Shown here: positions 39,832 to 50,371 of the stretch, in pieces
Numbering within the stretch: the first letter of the stretch is position 1
Layout of the letters: every line of letters starts with the position of its first letter
DNA from: Tolypothrix sp. PCC 7910
GTDB taxonomy: Bacteria > Cyanobacteriota > Cyanobacteriia > Cyanobacteriales > Nostocaceae
Reading direction: 5' to 3'
NCBI RefSeq assembly: GCF_011769525.1
Contig: NZ_CP050440.1
Coordinates: 7,131,501-7,195,500 of the forward strand
Length of the DNA stretch: 64,000 nucleotides
The notes under the pieces: model-generated
Databases searched by the model: none
Seen by the model: only the letters and a program-made list of their open reading frames with translations
What the model was told of the DNA's origin: nothing
Position numbers and translations under genes: made by a program

Positions 39832-40041
39832 AGGTTAAACCATATGAGCTTTCAGAGCGATTTTAACTAACAAATCCCAAATTGAGTACCAGATAAATAT
39901 CACCCTGAAGGGTACTATTAACGCTCAAGAGTTCACACTATACTGCGGGTAGCTATAACCTGATGCTTGATGAATATTCAAAAGCGATCGCTCTCAATTA
40001 AAGTTTAAGCGATCGCTTCTACATAGAATGTTTGTCGGTAA

Positions 40042-41133
40042 CTAGCCAATACCATCAATGACTGGATGGAAGTAAAAAGCTATACCTAATACTGTATAAG
40101 CTGCTAATAGTAAGGTTCCTTCTAACCAATTGGATTTACCATCAGAACTAATGCTATTGGCGATTAGTACCGCTACAGCTACAGCGACTAACTCAAAAGG
40201 ATTGAAATCTAAATCCATCGGCTGACCGAATATCCAGCCTGCTACGACTAAAACGGGAGCCACAAATAGCGCAATCTGCATACTCGATCCCACCGCTACC
40301 GACAGAGAAAGATCCATTTTATCTTTCATCGCTACGGTGACTGCTGTGGCGTGTTCGGCAGCGTTACCTACGATGGGGACAATGATTACCCCAGTAAATA
40401 GTGCTGTCAATCCTAATTGCGATGTGGCTACTTCCAAAGAATCAACTAGCATTTCGGACTCTAAGGCTACTAAGAGAGTACATACTAGCAGTACTCCACT
40501 CCATAACCAAAGATTTGGTTTTTTATGGGGGGTTTCTTCTACTTCGGCTTCTACCATACCCACATCATATAAATAGGAGTGGGTTTTCATGGAAAATAGC
40601 AGCGTCAAAGCGTAGACCAAAATTAAGACTATTGCGACAGCTACAGAAAAATGTTGTAGAGTTTGGCGGCTAATCCCTGTAGAGGTAATGTCCATTGCTG
40701 TGGGTAACAGAATTGCAATTACCGCCAAATTCATAGCTGAAGCATTTACCCGCGCTACAATGGGCTGGAATGTCTGTTCTTTATGACGCAGCCCACCCAA
40801 AAGCATCGAAAGACCCATTACTAGCAGTAAGTTACCGATAATTGAGCCTGTGATGCTGGCTTTAACCACATCCACTAGTCCAGCCTTCAGAGCTACTAAA
40901 GCAATGATTAGTTCTGTAGCATTGCCAAAGGTAGCATTTAATAACCCCCCTAATGAAGGCCCCACTACCACAGCAATTTCTTCTGTAGCTGTACCCATCC
41001 AAGCTGCTAAGGGCAAAATTGCTAATCCAGCTGTCACGAAAATTATCAAGTCTCCCAACTCTAAGAAGTGAGCAGCTAAGGAAACTGGTATAAACAATAA
41101 CAAGGTGAGAAAAATAAGATTTTTACCTGACAT
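40042..41133 (-). CDS. cax: Calcium/proton antiporter
   Basis: The 363-residue membrane protein has about 11 helices and the two conserved CaCA alpha repeats: GGLLNATFGNATELIIALVAL (about 60-80) and VGNAAEHATAVTVAMKDKMD (about 255-275). Acidic residues in GNATE and GNAAEH form the cation site. It exports Ca2+ from the cytosol in exchange for H+. Length is typical of the bacterial CAX family. Confidence 0.94.
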   Translation of the reverse strand: MSGKNLIFLTLLLFIPVSLAAHFLELGDLIIFVTAGLAILPLAAWMGTATEEIAVVVGPSLGGLLNATFGNATELIIALVALKAGLVDVVKASITGSIIGNLLLVMGLSMLLGGLRHKEQTFQPIVARVNASAMNLAVIAILLPTAMDITSTGISRQTLQHFSVAVAIVLILVYALTLLFSMKTHSYLYDVGMVEAEVEETPHKKPNLWLWSGVLLVCTLLVALESEMLVDSLEVATSQLGLTALFTGVIIVPIVGNAAEHATAVTVAMKDKMDLSLSVAVGSSMQIALFVAPVLVVAGWIFGQPMDLDFNPFELVAVAVAVLIANSISSDGKSNWLEGTLLLAAYTVLGIAFYFHPVIDGIG

Positions 41134-41880
41134 TGATCCATTTTAGTTAAGGGTATTCAGTCAAAGATGCACTGGCTCCTTAGCACTCGGTACCTAGGAC
41201 TCTTCATTTTGACATCATTCGGCTGAAAGTAATCAGCTTTGGTTATTAAACCTAGTTTAAGCCTGAAGCTCTTTCCTAAGTAAGAGTACTACTTTGAACA
41301 AGAAGATTAGCATTGATTAGCACTAATCACTAGATGTCATTTGTTATTCTTACAAAGTTCTGTTCGTCGGAGACGTTGGCGTTACCAATTACCAATTACC
41401 AATTACCCATTACCCATTGATATTAAGAAATGCAAAGTTTTTGCAGAAAAAATTCTAAATTCTTCGTAGCTTTAAGGTTCCGAAATTGTACGGTTCTCAT
41501 CTTTGAGCAAACTATGTAATATAAGATTAAGTTTTACGTATTCTTTGCAATCCTTTGTAGTAAAACTATAACTAGAGGTCGATATTTTACTGCAAAAATG
41601 CGGTTTAATATATTAAAAGACAATTAAATTTCTGGGCGCTACCTATGTAAAACCTCTTTTCTGAGGTAATTATTAAATGGTAATCATTTAATGCCTTTAG
41701 GGAAAAGGCTGTGCGATAACGCAGATTTCCCGTTATACTAAAACCGCTTTCTCAGAGATAGGGCTGAATTCCATAGTGGTTATCGGTACCGGATTTTGTA
41801 TTAAAGCCCCTGAAGAAAGGTTCACAAACGAGTTTTTTAGCACAATTGCAAGTAAGTTTTTTTGATTTGGATAAATAGAC
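41134..41880. other. Intergenic region upstream of the GH57 gene; no gene seen
   Basis: A TTACCAA/TTACCCA tandem tract lies at about 41388-41418. No coding sequence or recognisable RNA is evident in the 747 bases. Confidence 0.55.
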
Positions 41881-44613
41881 ATGACTTCTGCTGCTGAACT
41901 GCCAGCTAGCTCTGGCTCAACATTTTCATTACAACAAGATCCCAGACATACCCCGGATAGCGATCCCCTGAGAACGGCAACTGGTGTTTATGTAACGGTG
42001 CATGGTCATTTTTACCAGCCACCAAGGGAAAACCCATATCTAGACGCAATTGAGCGCCAACCTAGTGCAACTCCTTTCCATGATTGGAATGAGCGAATTC
42101 ACTGGGAATGCTATCGTCCGAATGCCTTCGCCAGAATATTAAATGACCGTGGCGAAGTCGTAGATATCGTAAATAATTACGAGTATATGAGCTTTAATAT
42201 CGGCCCCACGTTGATGTCGTGGCTAGAACGCTACGATATGGAGGTTTATCAACGGATTTTGGAGGCCGATGCGAAGAGTTCCCAACGTTTGCAAGGTCAC
42301 GGCAATGCGATCGCGCAAGTATACAATCACATCATCATGCCCCTGGCGAATGAACGCGACAAATACACCCAAATTCGCTGGGGTAAAGAGGACTTCCGTT
42401 CTCGCTTTGGGCGTGATCCCGAAGGGATGTGGTTAGCGGAAACCGCCGTAGACTATGCAACTTTAGAAGTTTTGGTGGCTGAAGGAATTCGCTTTATTGT
42501 CCTCGCACCATCGCAAGCACAACGTTGTCGTCTGCTACCAACAGAAAATGATCCCCATCCAGAATGGCACGAAGTTGGCGGTAGTCAGATTGATCCCACT
42601 CGCCCCTATCGTTGTTATTTAAAACCTGCACTCAGCATTGCATCTTCACCTTTGAATGCCATTTACAACAGTAATGGTATGGGTGCATTAGAAGAGGGAG
42701 AATCTTTAGCTGGTTTACCCTATATAGATATCTTCTTCTATGACGGGCCGATATCGCGGGATATGGGTTTTAGCGATGTTATTTACAATTCTCATCATCT
42801 AGCAGGACGTATCGGTTCGGCTGTCCGTGGGGATCATCGTCCCGCGCAATTGATATCTGTAGCTACAGATGGAGAGACTTTTGGACATCACAAGAAAGGT
42901 ACGGAAAAAACTTTAGCCTACGCCTTTAAGGGAGAATTCCCTAACCACGGTTGGACAGTCACCAACTATGCCCACTATCTCAGCTTGAACACACCAACTT
43001 GGGAAGTGGAATTAAAACCCATTACCGCTTGGAGTTGCGCCCACGGTGTAGATAGATGGCAAGATGACTGTGGTTGCGGTGGGGAAGGTGGGGTTTGGCA
43101 TCAAAAATGGCGTAAACCTTTGCGAAATGCCCTAAATTGGTTGCGGGATCAGCTAATTGAGGTTTACGGGAAATATGGCAGACAAATATTCAGCGATCCC
43201 TGGGCAGCACGTGATGAATATATTAAAGTAATCCGCGATCGCTCTGCTGCAAATGTCAGCCGTTTTCTCAGCCGCCATCAAACTCACAAACTTACCGCGG
43301 CCGAACAAATAGATGCTTTGCGTTTACTGGAAATGCAGCGTCATGCTTTATTGATGTTTACTAGTTGCGGTTGGTTTTTTGAAGAACTTTCTCGTCCAGA
43401 AGGAACGCAGATTCTCCGTTATGCTGCCCGTGCTTTAGAATTAGCCGGAGATGTGGCGGGTGTACAGTTGGAAAAAGGCTTTATCAAACGCCTGGGTTTA
43501 GCACCTAGTAATGTTGAGCAATTTAATCACGGTGCAGAAGTTTATCGCCAACTGGTACTAACTGCCCAAATTAGTTGTAAACAAGTCGCCGCCCATTATG
43601 CGATCGCTTCTTTGTTTGCTAATCATCAACCTGCAATAGCACGGAATTTCCTTTCTGGGCAAGATACTCAGGGCAATCTTTCCTCGGTTTCCCAAAAACG
43701 AGTTTACTGCTACACCGCCAATGAATTAGATTACCAACTGCAACGTATGGGATCATTAACCCTGGCAGTTGGACATTTAAGGCTAGTATCAGATATTACC
43801 TGGGAAAGTGAAGATTTAGTCTTTGCAGTTCTACACTTAGGCGGTTGGGATTTCCACTGCTGCATTCAACCATTTGCGGGTAGAAGAGAATACAGCCAAA
43901 TCAAAGAAAAGCTATTTGGTTCCCTACAACAAGCTAGTGCAGCCCAAACTATCTTGATGATGACGCAGCTATTTGGGGAAGAAAATTTTAGCTTGCAAAA
44001 TCTATTTGCAGAAGAACGTCAACGCATGATGCGGTTGTTAAGTCAAGAAACACTGACAAGATTAGACCAACTTTATACGCAAACCTATAGAGATAATTAC
44101 GGGGTAATAGCAGCGTTTCATCGAGATGAACTACCTGTACCGCGAGAGTTGCAAGTAGCAGCCGAAATTGCTTTAGGATATCGCTGTTTAACAACATTGC
44201 GATCGCTAGAGCAAGATATCACTGAACCTCACATCAGTTTCAACCACATCGTAGAATTAGAGGCGATCGCCACCGAAGCTAAGTATCTACGTTGTCAGCT
44301 GGATATTCCCGACGGTAAGCAGATATTAGAACAGTTAATTATGCGATTGCTGTGGCAATTGTTATACGATCCCAATGGCAGCTTAGATGCAGATATCCAA
44401 CGCTTGGAAAGGTTGATTGATGTAGGTTATCAGCTCAACTTTGGTATCTCACTGCATCGATCCCAAGAACTCTACTTTAATTGCTTGTACAGCCAAATCA
44501 TACCCCTATGTATCGCTAACCAAGGACAAAATAATAATCGCTGCGATCGCTTGCTGAAGCTAGGACAAAAACTAGCAATTGACGTGAGTGCGATCGCTAA
44601 TCAGTTCGCGTAG
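41881..44613 (+). CDS. Glycoside hydrolase family 57 protein (DUF3536)
   Basis: The 910-residue protein has GH57 motifs: YVTVHGHFYQPPRENPYL (about 38-55), GMWLAETAVDYATLEVLVAEG with the probable nucleophile Glu (about 180-200), and ISVATDGETFGHHKKG with the probable acid/base Asp (about 320-335). The C-terminal half matches DUF3536. The group acts on alpha-glucans (amylase or branching-type activity), in line with glycogen metabolism. It follows its promoter region alone, and the next gene is on the opposite strand. Confidence 0.9.
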   Translation: MTSAAELPASSGSTFSLQQDPRHTPDSDPLRTATGVYVTVHGHFYQPPRENPYLDAIERQPSATPFHDWNERIHWECYRPNAFARILNDRGEVVDIVNNYEYMSFNIGPTLMSWLERYDMEVYQRILEADAKSSQRLQGHGNAIAQVYNHIIMPLANERDKYTQIRWGKEDFRSRFGRDPEGMWLAETAVDYATLEVLVAEGIRFIVLAPSQAQRCRLLPTENDPHPEWHEVGGSQIDPTRPYRCYLKPALSIASSPLNAIYNSNGMGALEEGESLAGLPYIDIFFYDGPISRDMGFSDVIYNSHHLAGRIGSAVRGDHRPAQLISVATDGETFGHHKKGTEKTLAYAFKGEFPNHGWTVTNYAHYLSLNTPTWEVELKPITAWSCAHGVDRWQDDCGCGGEGGVWHQKWRKPLRNALNWLRDQLIEVYGKYGRQIFSDPWAARDEYIKVIRDRSAANVSRFLSRHQTHKLTAAEQIDALRLLEMQRHALLMFTSCGWFFEELSRPEGTQILRYAARALELAGDVAGVQLEKGFIKRLGLAPSNVEQFNHGAEVYRQLVLTAQISCKQVAAHYAIASLFANHQPAIARNFLSGQDTQGNLSSVSQKRVYCYTANELDYQLQRMGSLTLAVGHLRLVSDITWESEDLVFAVLHLGGWDFHCCIQPFAGRREYSQIKEKLFGSLQQASAAQTILMMTQLFGEENFSLQNLFAEERQRMMRLLSQETLTRLDQLYTQTYRDNYGVIAAFHRDELPVPRELQVAAEIALGYRCLTTLRSLEQDITEPHISFNHIVELEAIATEAKYLRCQLDIPDGKQILEQLIMRLLWQLLYDPNGSLDADIQRLERLIDVGYQLNFGISLHRSQELYFNCLYSQIIPLCIANQGQNNNRCDRLLKLGQKLAIDVSAIANQFA

Positions 44614-44675
44614 AAGGGATTCGGGACAAGGAGAGAAGGAATAAAAATAACTTTTTTTTGACCCTTGCCCCTTGA

Positions 44676-44710
44676 GTACAGACGCGATTAATCGCGTCTC
44701 TCCAACTCTT
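44676..44710. repeat. Dispersed palindrome, copy identical to 38505-38539
   Basis: GTACAGACGCGATTAATCGC and its continuation to CCAACTCTT are identical to the earlier copy over 35 bases. The copy lies just after the GH57 stop, between convergent genes. Confidence 0.8.
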
Positions 44711-44725
44711 AAAAAAGCTAAACAC

Positions 44726-44932
44726 CTAATCAAGCTTTAACGCATTGACTGGAACATCATCCCAATTCTCAACTATCCTCATTTGTGCTAGCCAACCAGA
44801 TGCCTTTTGTGTGTCACTCAAATTCTGCTCAAATGATTCATGACAATCTTTGGCTTGAGATTCATCACAACAGGCAATACAAGCATGAATCATGCCAGAC
44901 GGATCAATTTGCTCGTTTACCCAAATAGTCAT
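44726..44932 (-). CDS. Small Cys-containing cytoplasmic protein, unknown
   Basis: The 68-residue protein (MTIWVNEQIDPSGMIHACIA...) has a Cys cluster, CIACCDESQAKDC, in the middle and is acidic. It has no signal peptide or membrane segment. The Cys pattern could bind a metal or be redox-active, but no known family is recognised. GAGAGGAT lies just upstream of the start. It converges on the GH57 gene. Confidence 0.6.
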   Translation of the reverse strand: MTIWVNEQIDPSGMIHACIACCDESQAKDCHESFEQNLSDTQKASGWLAQMRIVENWDDVPVNALKLD

Positions 44933-45506
44933 GGATTATCCTCTCTTCAAAACTGTAGCGAAGAATTCAATTTGTGATTCTAGAATATCTAGAAACTCTA
45001 AAAAGTTGGTGAATATATTTGATTTGTTAACATACTCCTTCAGTTAGGCAATGAAAAATTAAATTTTGTCACAAAAAATTTAAAATAGCTAGAGCCAATG
45101 CCAACCTAACTGTGTTTCAAAAATCACTACTAAATAGTATAGATAACAGACAAGAAATATGAGATTTTTTATACAAAATTTAGTATTACCATAACAGGCT
45201 TAAGGGTATTAGCAAAACGGAACCCTACTCGAATTACACACCCTATTTACAAATAGCACTTACTTAAGCAAAAGTTGCTGACCAGATCCCCGACTTTTTC
45301 AAAAAGTCGGGGATCTAAATCTCGCAAAAGTAAGTGAAATTCCACCCATTTACAGCCTCTTGCAATTGCATGAGGTACAGTATCCACCGCACATGATATT
45401 ACTCAAAGCATAGATGTAGTCTATGTAACCAGTAAATTATTTGGGATATTCCAATGGGATTTATGATTTTTAATCCAAAATCATAAATCTAAAATTGCTT
45501 GGATGC
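44933..45506. other. Intergenic region with a MITE-like palindrome; no gene seen
   Basis: It holds the palindromic element at 45258-45335 and no plausible coding sequence. Confidence 0.55.
45258..45335. repeat. MITE-like element with perfect internal palindrome
   Basis: AGATCCCCGACTTTTT (45284-45299) and AAAAAGTCGGGGATCT (45301-45316) form a 16-bp stem around a single base. Outer arms CACTTACTT and AAGTAAGTG enclose about 78 bases. This is a typical small dispersed element of Nostocales. Confidence 0.65.
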
Positions 45507-46895
45507 TTACCCATTAAGTTCTATAGGAATGGTAATCATAAACTCTGTACCTTCACCAACTGTAGACCTATAGTGCAGTTGACCACCGTGTTTTTCGACA
45601 ACAATTTGATAACTGATAGATAGACCCAATCCGGTACCTTTACCAACAGGTTTAGTAGTAAAAAAGGGGTCAAATAATTGTTGTTGGATATTTTTAGGAA
45701 TTCCTGAACCATTATCAGCAATACGAATAACTACTTGTTGATCATTAATCAATTCTGTATGAATACGAATTAAAGGATATTTTGGTGAAGATTCAGGTAG
45801 TTTACAACTCAATTCTGAAAAATTAAAACCTTCAAATATAGCATCAATAGCATTAGCGATAATATTCATGAATACTTGATTAATTAGCCCAGGATAGCAT
45901 TCTATCAATGGTAAATCACCATATTCTTTAATAATAGTGATTATTTGCTCTGTTTGGTGATTTTTGAGGCGGCTTTGCAAGACTAACAGAGTACTATCAA
46001 TACCTGCATGAATATTTACTTTTTTCCTTTCAGATTCATCGAGTCGAGAGAAGTTGCGTAAAGCTAATACTATTTCTTGAATACGGTCTGTACCAACTTT
46101 CATAGAATTAAGTAGTTGCAGGAAATCAGCACTTAAAAAATCTAATTCAATATCAGCGATCGCAGTTTGAATTTCTGCGACTGGTTCGGGATAAGATTTT
46201 TGGTATAGGTGAATTAAATCTAGTAAATCTTGACTGTAGTTAATGGCATAAACAAGATTACCCGCAATAAAGCTGACTGGATTATTAATTTCATGGGCAA
46301 TTCCCGCCACCAGTTGTCCTAATGCTGCCATTTTTTCATTTTGTAGCAATCTTGTATAGTTCTGTTTAAGATTGCTAAATCCTGCCTTAGCCGTTTTAGA
46401 TTCTGCTTCTACTTGCTGGAGTTGGGTAAGCGTTAAAACATGAATTTGGGAATGGGCTAAAAGTAACTGATGAACATCTAATAGCTGATAATTTCCAGAT
46501 TTACTTTCTACTAGAATTGGTTCATAAACTAGCTGGGGCGTTCTTTGTAATGCTATCTGATTTGCTTCTACAATGAGGGTATCTTCAGAAATTATGCATA
46601 CTTCTGGCTGGAGAAAATTAACCAAATGTTCGGCGGGACGGGCAGCAAATAGGGATAAACTATAGGGGCGGCTCATATGCTCAAAAAATCTTTGCCGCGA
46701 AATCATCCCTATATATTTTTCATTTCTGGTGATGATAATTCCTGGTAATAAAGGTTCTTCTTTAAATAGAGTAGTTAAATCGTTTACTGTACGCGTTACC
46801 TCAACGTCAACTGACCACAGTCGTAATTCTTTCAAAGTTGAATTTAATTCTAAGTTCAACTCATTAGCAATGTTCATGCTATGCATCGCCAGCAT
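45507..46895 (-). CDS. CBS-domain histidine kinase
   Basis: The 462-residue soluble kinase has an N-terminal region (about 20-150) resembling a CBS pair (GIIITRNEKYIGMISRQRFFEHM, PQLVYEPILVES...NYQLLDVHQLLL). A coiled coil follows (about 150-195), then HisKA ([20 protein letters not shown], about 200-220) and an HATPase with [11 protein letters not shown]...GTEFMITIPI. The input may be an adenine nucleotide or other ligand through the CBS-like part. The kinase module is a close relative of the C-termini at 16646-22219 and 26408-29206. No regulator gene is adjacent. The start could also be an internal Met at residue 4 or 7. Confidence 0.85.
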   Translation of the reverse strand: MLAMHSMNIANELNLELNSTLKELRLWSVDVEVTRTVNDLTTLFKEEPLLPGIIITRNEKYIGMISRQRFFEHMSRPYSLSLFAARPAEHLVNFLQPEVCIISEDTLIVEANQIALQRTPQLVYEPILVESKSGNYQLLDVHQLLLAHSQIHVLTLTQLQQVEAESKTAKAGFSNLKQNYTRLLQNEKMAALGQLVAGIAHEINNPVSFIAGNLVYAINYSQDLLDLIHLYQKSYPEPVAEIQTAIADIELDFLSADFLQLLNSMKVGTDRIQEIVLALRNFSRLDESERKKVNIHAGIDSTLLVLQSRLKNHQTEQIITIIKEYGDLPLIECYPGLINQVFMNIIANAIDAIFEGFNFSELSCKLPESSPKYPLIRIHTELINDQQVVIRIADNGSGIPKNIQQQLFDPFFTTKPVGKGTGLGLSISYQIVVEKHGGQLHYRSTVGEGTEFMITIPIELNG

Positions 46896-47775
46896 ACTTT
46901 CAATCCTTTACCGTTGAAGTAAGATTTCTTGGTAATATCTTTTCTAGTTAAAGACTTACCATTAAGATCAAAGAAAGACAGTGGAACAGGTTTTAGTGTT
47001 TTGCACAGATGAATTGGCTTTCATCTAGCGGAATTGGTATTACACCCCAAACAACCATTTCCACAATTGCAAAGTTAATGAGACCTTACAACTTATGTTT
47101 CCCTGATTCTGAGATAAAATCACAAGCCCGCGAGGAAATTATTGCGATTATGGTATTACCATATACAGCATATTTCTAGAGCATGAGGTAAAAATTCACT
47201 CTTTGTAAGGTAGAAGGCAGTAGGGAGAAAAAGAATTGTTATCTTTAACTTGATAGTTGTGAACCTCATACTAATTCAAATAATGTTTGCAACACATCAA
47301 TATATTCGAGAGGGCAGTGCCGTGCCCCTACAATCTGTCGCATTCTTTTTTTGAATTGGTATCATTTAGTTGCCAACAGATGTACTCTAAAAATAGAGAA
47401 AAAGATTGCTAATTGTAGTAAAAACTATGAAGAGTAAATTAGTGATGAAATTATTTCCGCAGGTAAATAATAGAGCGTAGAAAAGCAAAATTTACAGAGA
47501 ATTTCAGAAATAACACATAAAAATTGGAATTCATTCCCAGGCGAGTATGAAAGCCTAGCAAATAAGTTACCTTTGTCTTAAGTTGACACCAATGACCCAT
47601 GTTCCGCTTCGCACTCGCGTTGGGGGAAACGGCTTGCTCCCCCTGCTCCCGGCTCCTTTTCCCCCAGCCTCTTCCGGTCACAGAATCATAAAAAAACCTG
47701 GAGCGATCGCAATTCAAGTATCAATCACGTTATCATCGGATGTTGTGGCTTTCCCGTGCGTAACTCCTAGTATTT
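46896..47775. other. Intergenic region upstream of mutS; no gene seen
   Basis: The 880 bases contain no convincing coding sequence. A pyrimidine-rich stretch (about 47636-47683) lies before mutS. The mutS promoter should be in the last 100 bases but cannot be marked. Confidence 0.5.
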
Positions 47776-50367
47776 ATGACAGCTTTTGATTCTGAATTTC
47801 AGCCAACGGAATCCAATCATCCAACTGCGCCTCACTCGGACACGCGACTGGTAGACCGCAGCAAGTTGAGCAAGATGTATCAGCATTATGTAGAAATGAA
47901 GGATAAGTATCCTCATGCGCTGCTGCTGTATCGGGTAGGGGATTTCTTTGAAACTTTTTTCCAAGATGCTGTTACTGTATCTCGCGAACTAGAACTAGTT
48001 TTAACTAGCAAACACGGTGGTGAAGTTGGACGGGTGGCGATGACTGGTGTACCCCACCATGCTTGGGAACGCTACACTACCCAGCTGGTAGAGAAAGGCT
48101 ACGCTGTGGTGATTTGTGATCAAGTAGAAGATGCTTCGGAAGCTGTGGGTTTGGTACGGCGTGAGGTGACACGCATCCTTACCCCTGGGACGTTGCTGGA
48201 AGAAGGAATGTTAAAAGCAAGTCGCAATAATTACCTCGCTGCTGTGGTAATTGCGGGTAATCATTGGGGTTTAGCCTATGCAGATATATCAACTGGGGAA
48301 TTTGTCACAACACAAGGAAGTGATTTAGAACACCTCACTCAAGAATTGATGCGTTTACAGCCTTCCGAGGTGCTTTTTCCTACCAATGCTCCAGATTTAG
48401 GTAGCATATTGCGTCCGGGAGAAACTTCGCCCCATCTGCCGCAATGTTTGCCGCCAGCATTTTGTTATAGTTTGCGATCGCAAGTACCATTTTCTGCGGG
48501 AGAAGCTAGAAGTAGATTATTGCAGAAATTCAAAGTGCGATCGCTCGAAGGTCTCGGTTGCGAACACTTGCCCTTAGCTGTGCGGGCGGCTGGCGGTCTT
48601 TTAGAATATTTGGAAGATACGCAAAAAGAAAACTCGGTTCCGCTGCAGTTATTACGCACCTATACGGTTACTGATTATCTCATTGTTGACCATCAAACCA
48701 GGCGTAACTTAGAAATTACCCAAACGGTTCGTGATGGGACTTTTCACGGTTCTCTGTTGTGGGCGCTAGATAGAACTAACACCGCAATGGGCGGGCGGGC
48801 TTTGCGGCGGTGGTTACTGCAACCACTCATCGATATTAAAGGCATTCAAGCCAGGCAAGATACCATTCAAGAATTAGTCGAAAATACAGCATTACGTCAA
48901 GATTTGCGGCAGTTACTCCGGCAAATTTATGACTTGGAACGGTTAACGGGTAGGGCTGGTTCGGGGACTGCAAATGCTAAAGATTTAGTCGCTTTGGCAG
49001 ATTCCCTCTCTCGCTTACCAGAATTATCAGAGTTAGTCAGTGAAGCTTATTCACCCTTTTTAAGGGCTTTGCAGAAAGTACCCGCAAAATTAGAAGAGTT
49101 GGCACAAAAATTACATGCTCATATTGTCGAGTCACCACCCATACATATTAAAGAAGGTGGTTTGATTCGCTCTGGTGTAAATAATTTATTGGATGAGAGC
49201 AAAGCCACTGTAGAAGCAGATCAGCAGTGGATTGCTAATTTAGAAGTTGATGAAAGGGCTAGAACAGGCATCCCAACTTTAAAGGTAGGATTTAATAAAA
49301 CCTTTGGTTACTACATCAGTATTTCTCGTACAAAATCTGACCAAGTTCCCAGTAATTACATCCGCAAACAAACGCTAACCAATGAGGAACGTTACATCAC
49401 ACCCGAATTAAAAGAACGGGAAGCCCGAATTCTTTCCGCCCGTGATGATTTAAATCAGTTGGAATATGAGATTTTTGTCGCCTTGCGGGAAGAAGTGGGA
49501 GAACAAGCGGAGGTAATTCGCAATCTGTCGCGCGCTGTGGCGGCGGTAGATGTATTGTGTGGTTTAGCAGAGTTGGCGGTAAATCAAGGCTATTGTCGCC
49601 CGCAAATGGTTCCTGGGCGAGAAATTCAAATTGTCGATGGGCGACATCCGGTAGTGGAACAGTCGATACCTTCGGGTTTCTTTGTCCCCAACTCCACACA
49701 ATTAGGTCATCAGTCAGCTACAGATGACAAAGGACAAATGACAAATGACAACCCAGATTTAATTATTCTGACTGGGCCGAATGCTAGCGGTAAGAGTTGT
49801 TATTTGCGTCAGGTAGGGTTAATTCAGTTAATGGCGCAAACAGGGAGTTTTGTCCCAGCGAGATTTGCCAAGTTGGGAGTTTGCGATCGCATTTTTACCC
49901 GTGTGGGTGCAGTGGATGATTTAGCTACAGGTCAATCTACCTTTATGGTAGAGATGAACGAAACCGCCAATATTCTCAATCATGCCACATTGCGATCGCT
50001 CGTCCTTTTAGATGAAATTGGTCGGGGAACTGCAACTTTTGATGGGTTATCTATAGCTTGGGCGGTAGCTGAGTATTTAGCAACAGATATCAAAGCCAGA
50101 ACAATTTTTGCTACCCATTACCACGAGTTAAACGAACTTGCGGGAATGTTAGCAAATGTGGCTAATTATCAAGTAACAGTCAAAGAATTACCCGACCAAA
50201 TTATCTTTTTACACCAAGTCCAACCAGGAGGTGCTGATAAATCTTACGGTATTGAAGCGGGAAGACTGGCGGGTTTACCAGCTGTGGTGATTCAACGAGC
50301 CAAACAAGTCATGGGGCAAATCGAAAAGCACAGTAAAATTGCGATGGGTTTACAAAATCTTGATTAG
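47776..50367 (+). CDS. mutS: DNA mismatch repair ATPase MutS
   Basis: The 863-residue MutS has the mismatch-binding motif [14 protein letters not shown] (Phe-x-Glu, about 55-68) and connector, lever and clamp domains. The ATPase has Walker [15 protein letters not shown] (about 665-680), [10 protein letters not shown] and Walker [17 protein letters not shown] tandem repeat insert lies in frame before the ATPase (49723-49750). The last codons (846-851, MGQIEK) form the protospacer of the adjacent CAST homing guide, and the transposon end begins four bases after the TAG stop. The full protein is therefore retained. It initiates mismatch repair. Confidence 0.97.
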   Translation: MTAFDSEFQPTESNHPTAPHSDTRLVDRSKLSKMYQHYVEMKDKYPHALLLYRVGDFFETFFQDAVTVSRELELVLTSKHGGEVGRVAMTGVPHHAWERYTTQLVEKGYAVVICDQVEDASEAVGLVRREVTRILTPGTLLEEGMLKASRNNYLAAVVIAGNHWGLAYADISTGEFVTTQGSDLEHLTQELMRLQPSEVLFPTNAPDLGSILRPGETSPHLPQCLPPAFCYSLRSQVPFSAGEARSRLLQKFKVRSLEGLGCEHLPLAVRAAGGLLEYLEDTQKENSVPLQLLRTYTVTDYLIVDHQTRRNLEITQTVRDGTFHGSLLWALDRTNTAMGGRALRRWLLQPLIDIKGIQARQDTIQELVENTALRQDLRQLLRQIYDLERLTGRAGSGTANAKDLVALADSLSRLPELSELVSEAYSPFLRALQKVPAKLEELAQKLHAHIVESPPIHIKEGGLIRSGVNNLLDESKATVEADQQWIANLEVDERARTGIPTLKVGFNKTFGYYISISRTKSDQVPSNYIRKQTLTNEERYITPELKEREARILSARDDLNQLEYEIFVALREEVGEQAEVIRNLSRAVAAVDVLCGLAELAVNQGYCRPQMVPGREIQIVDGRHPVVEQSIPSGFFVPNSTQLGHQSATDDKGQMTNDNPDLIILTGPNASGKSCYLRQVGLIQLMAQTGSFVPARFAKLGVCDRIFTRVGAVDDLATGQSTFMVEMNETANILNHATLRSLVLLDEIGRGTATFDGLSIAWAVAEYLATDIKARTIFATHYHELNELAGMLANVANYQVTVKELPDQIIFLHQVQPGGADKSYGIEAGRLAGLPAVVIQRAKQVMGQIEKHSKIAMGLQNLD
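49723..49750 (+). repeat. GACAAAT-type tandem repeat inserted in frame in mutS
   Basis: ATGACAAAGGACAAATGACA and the following bases are units of the same heptanucleotide repeat seen between genes elsewhere. They encode DDKGQMTND in the loop just ahead of the ATPase ([14 protein letters not shown]). This is an intergenic repeat type that has invaded coding sequence. Confidence 0.75.
50308..50327 (+). other. Attachment protospacer of the CAST in mutS (PAM GTC + 17 bases)
   Basis: PAM GTC is at 50308-50310 and the protospacer ATGGGGCAAATCGAAAA at 50311-50327. It matches the homing spacer (50704 down to 50688) at positions 1-11, 13, 14, 16 and 17. The two mismatches, at 12 and 15, are third codon positions and silent (ATC/ATT Ile, GAA/GAG Glu). 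From the PAM to the transposon end is 61 bases, within the 60-66 known for V-K systems. Confidence 0.85.
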
Positions 50368-50371
50368 AAAT
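50367..50371. other. Predicted 5-base target duplication, left copy
   Basis: GAAAT directly precedes TGTACA. V-K transposons duplicate 5 bases; the right copy should follow the other transposon end, beyond the window. Its first base is the last base of the mutS stop codon. Confidence 0.5.
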
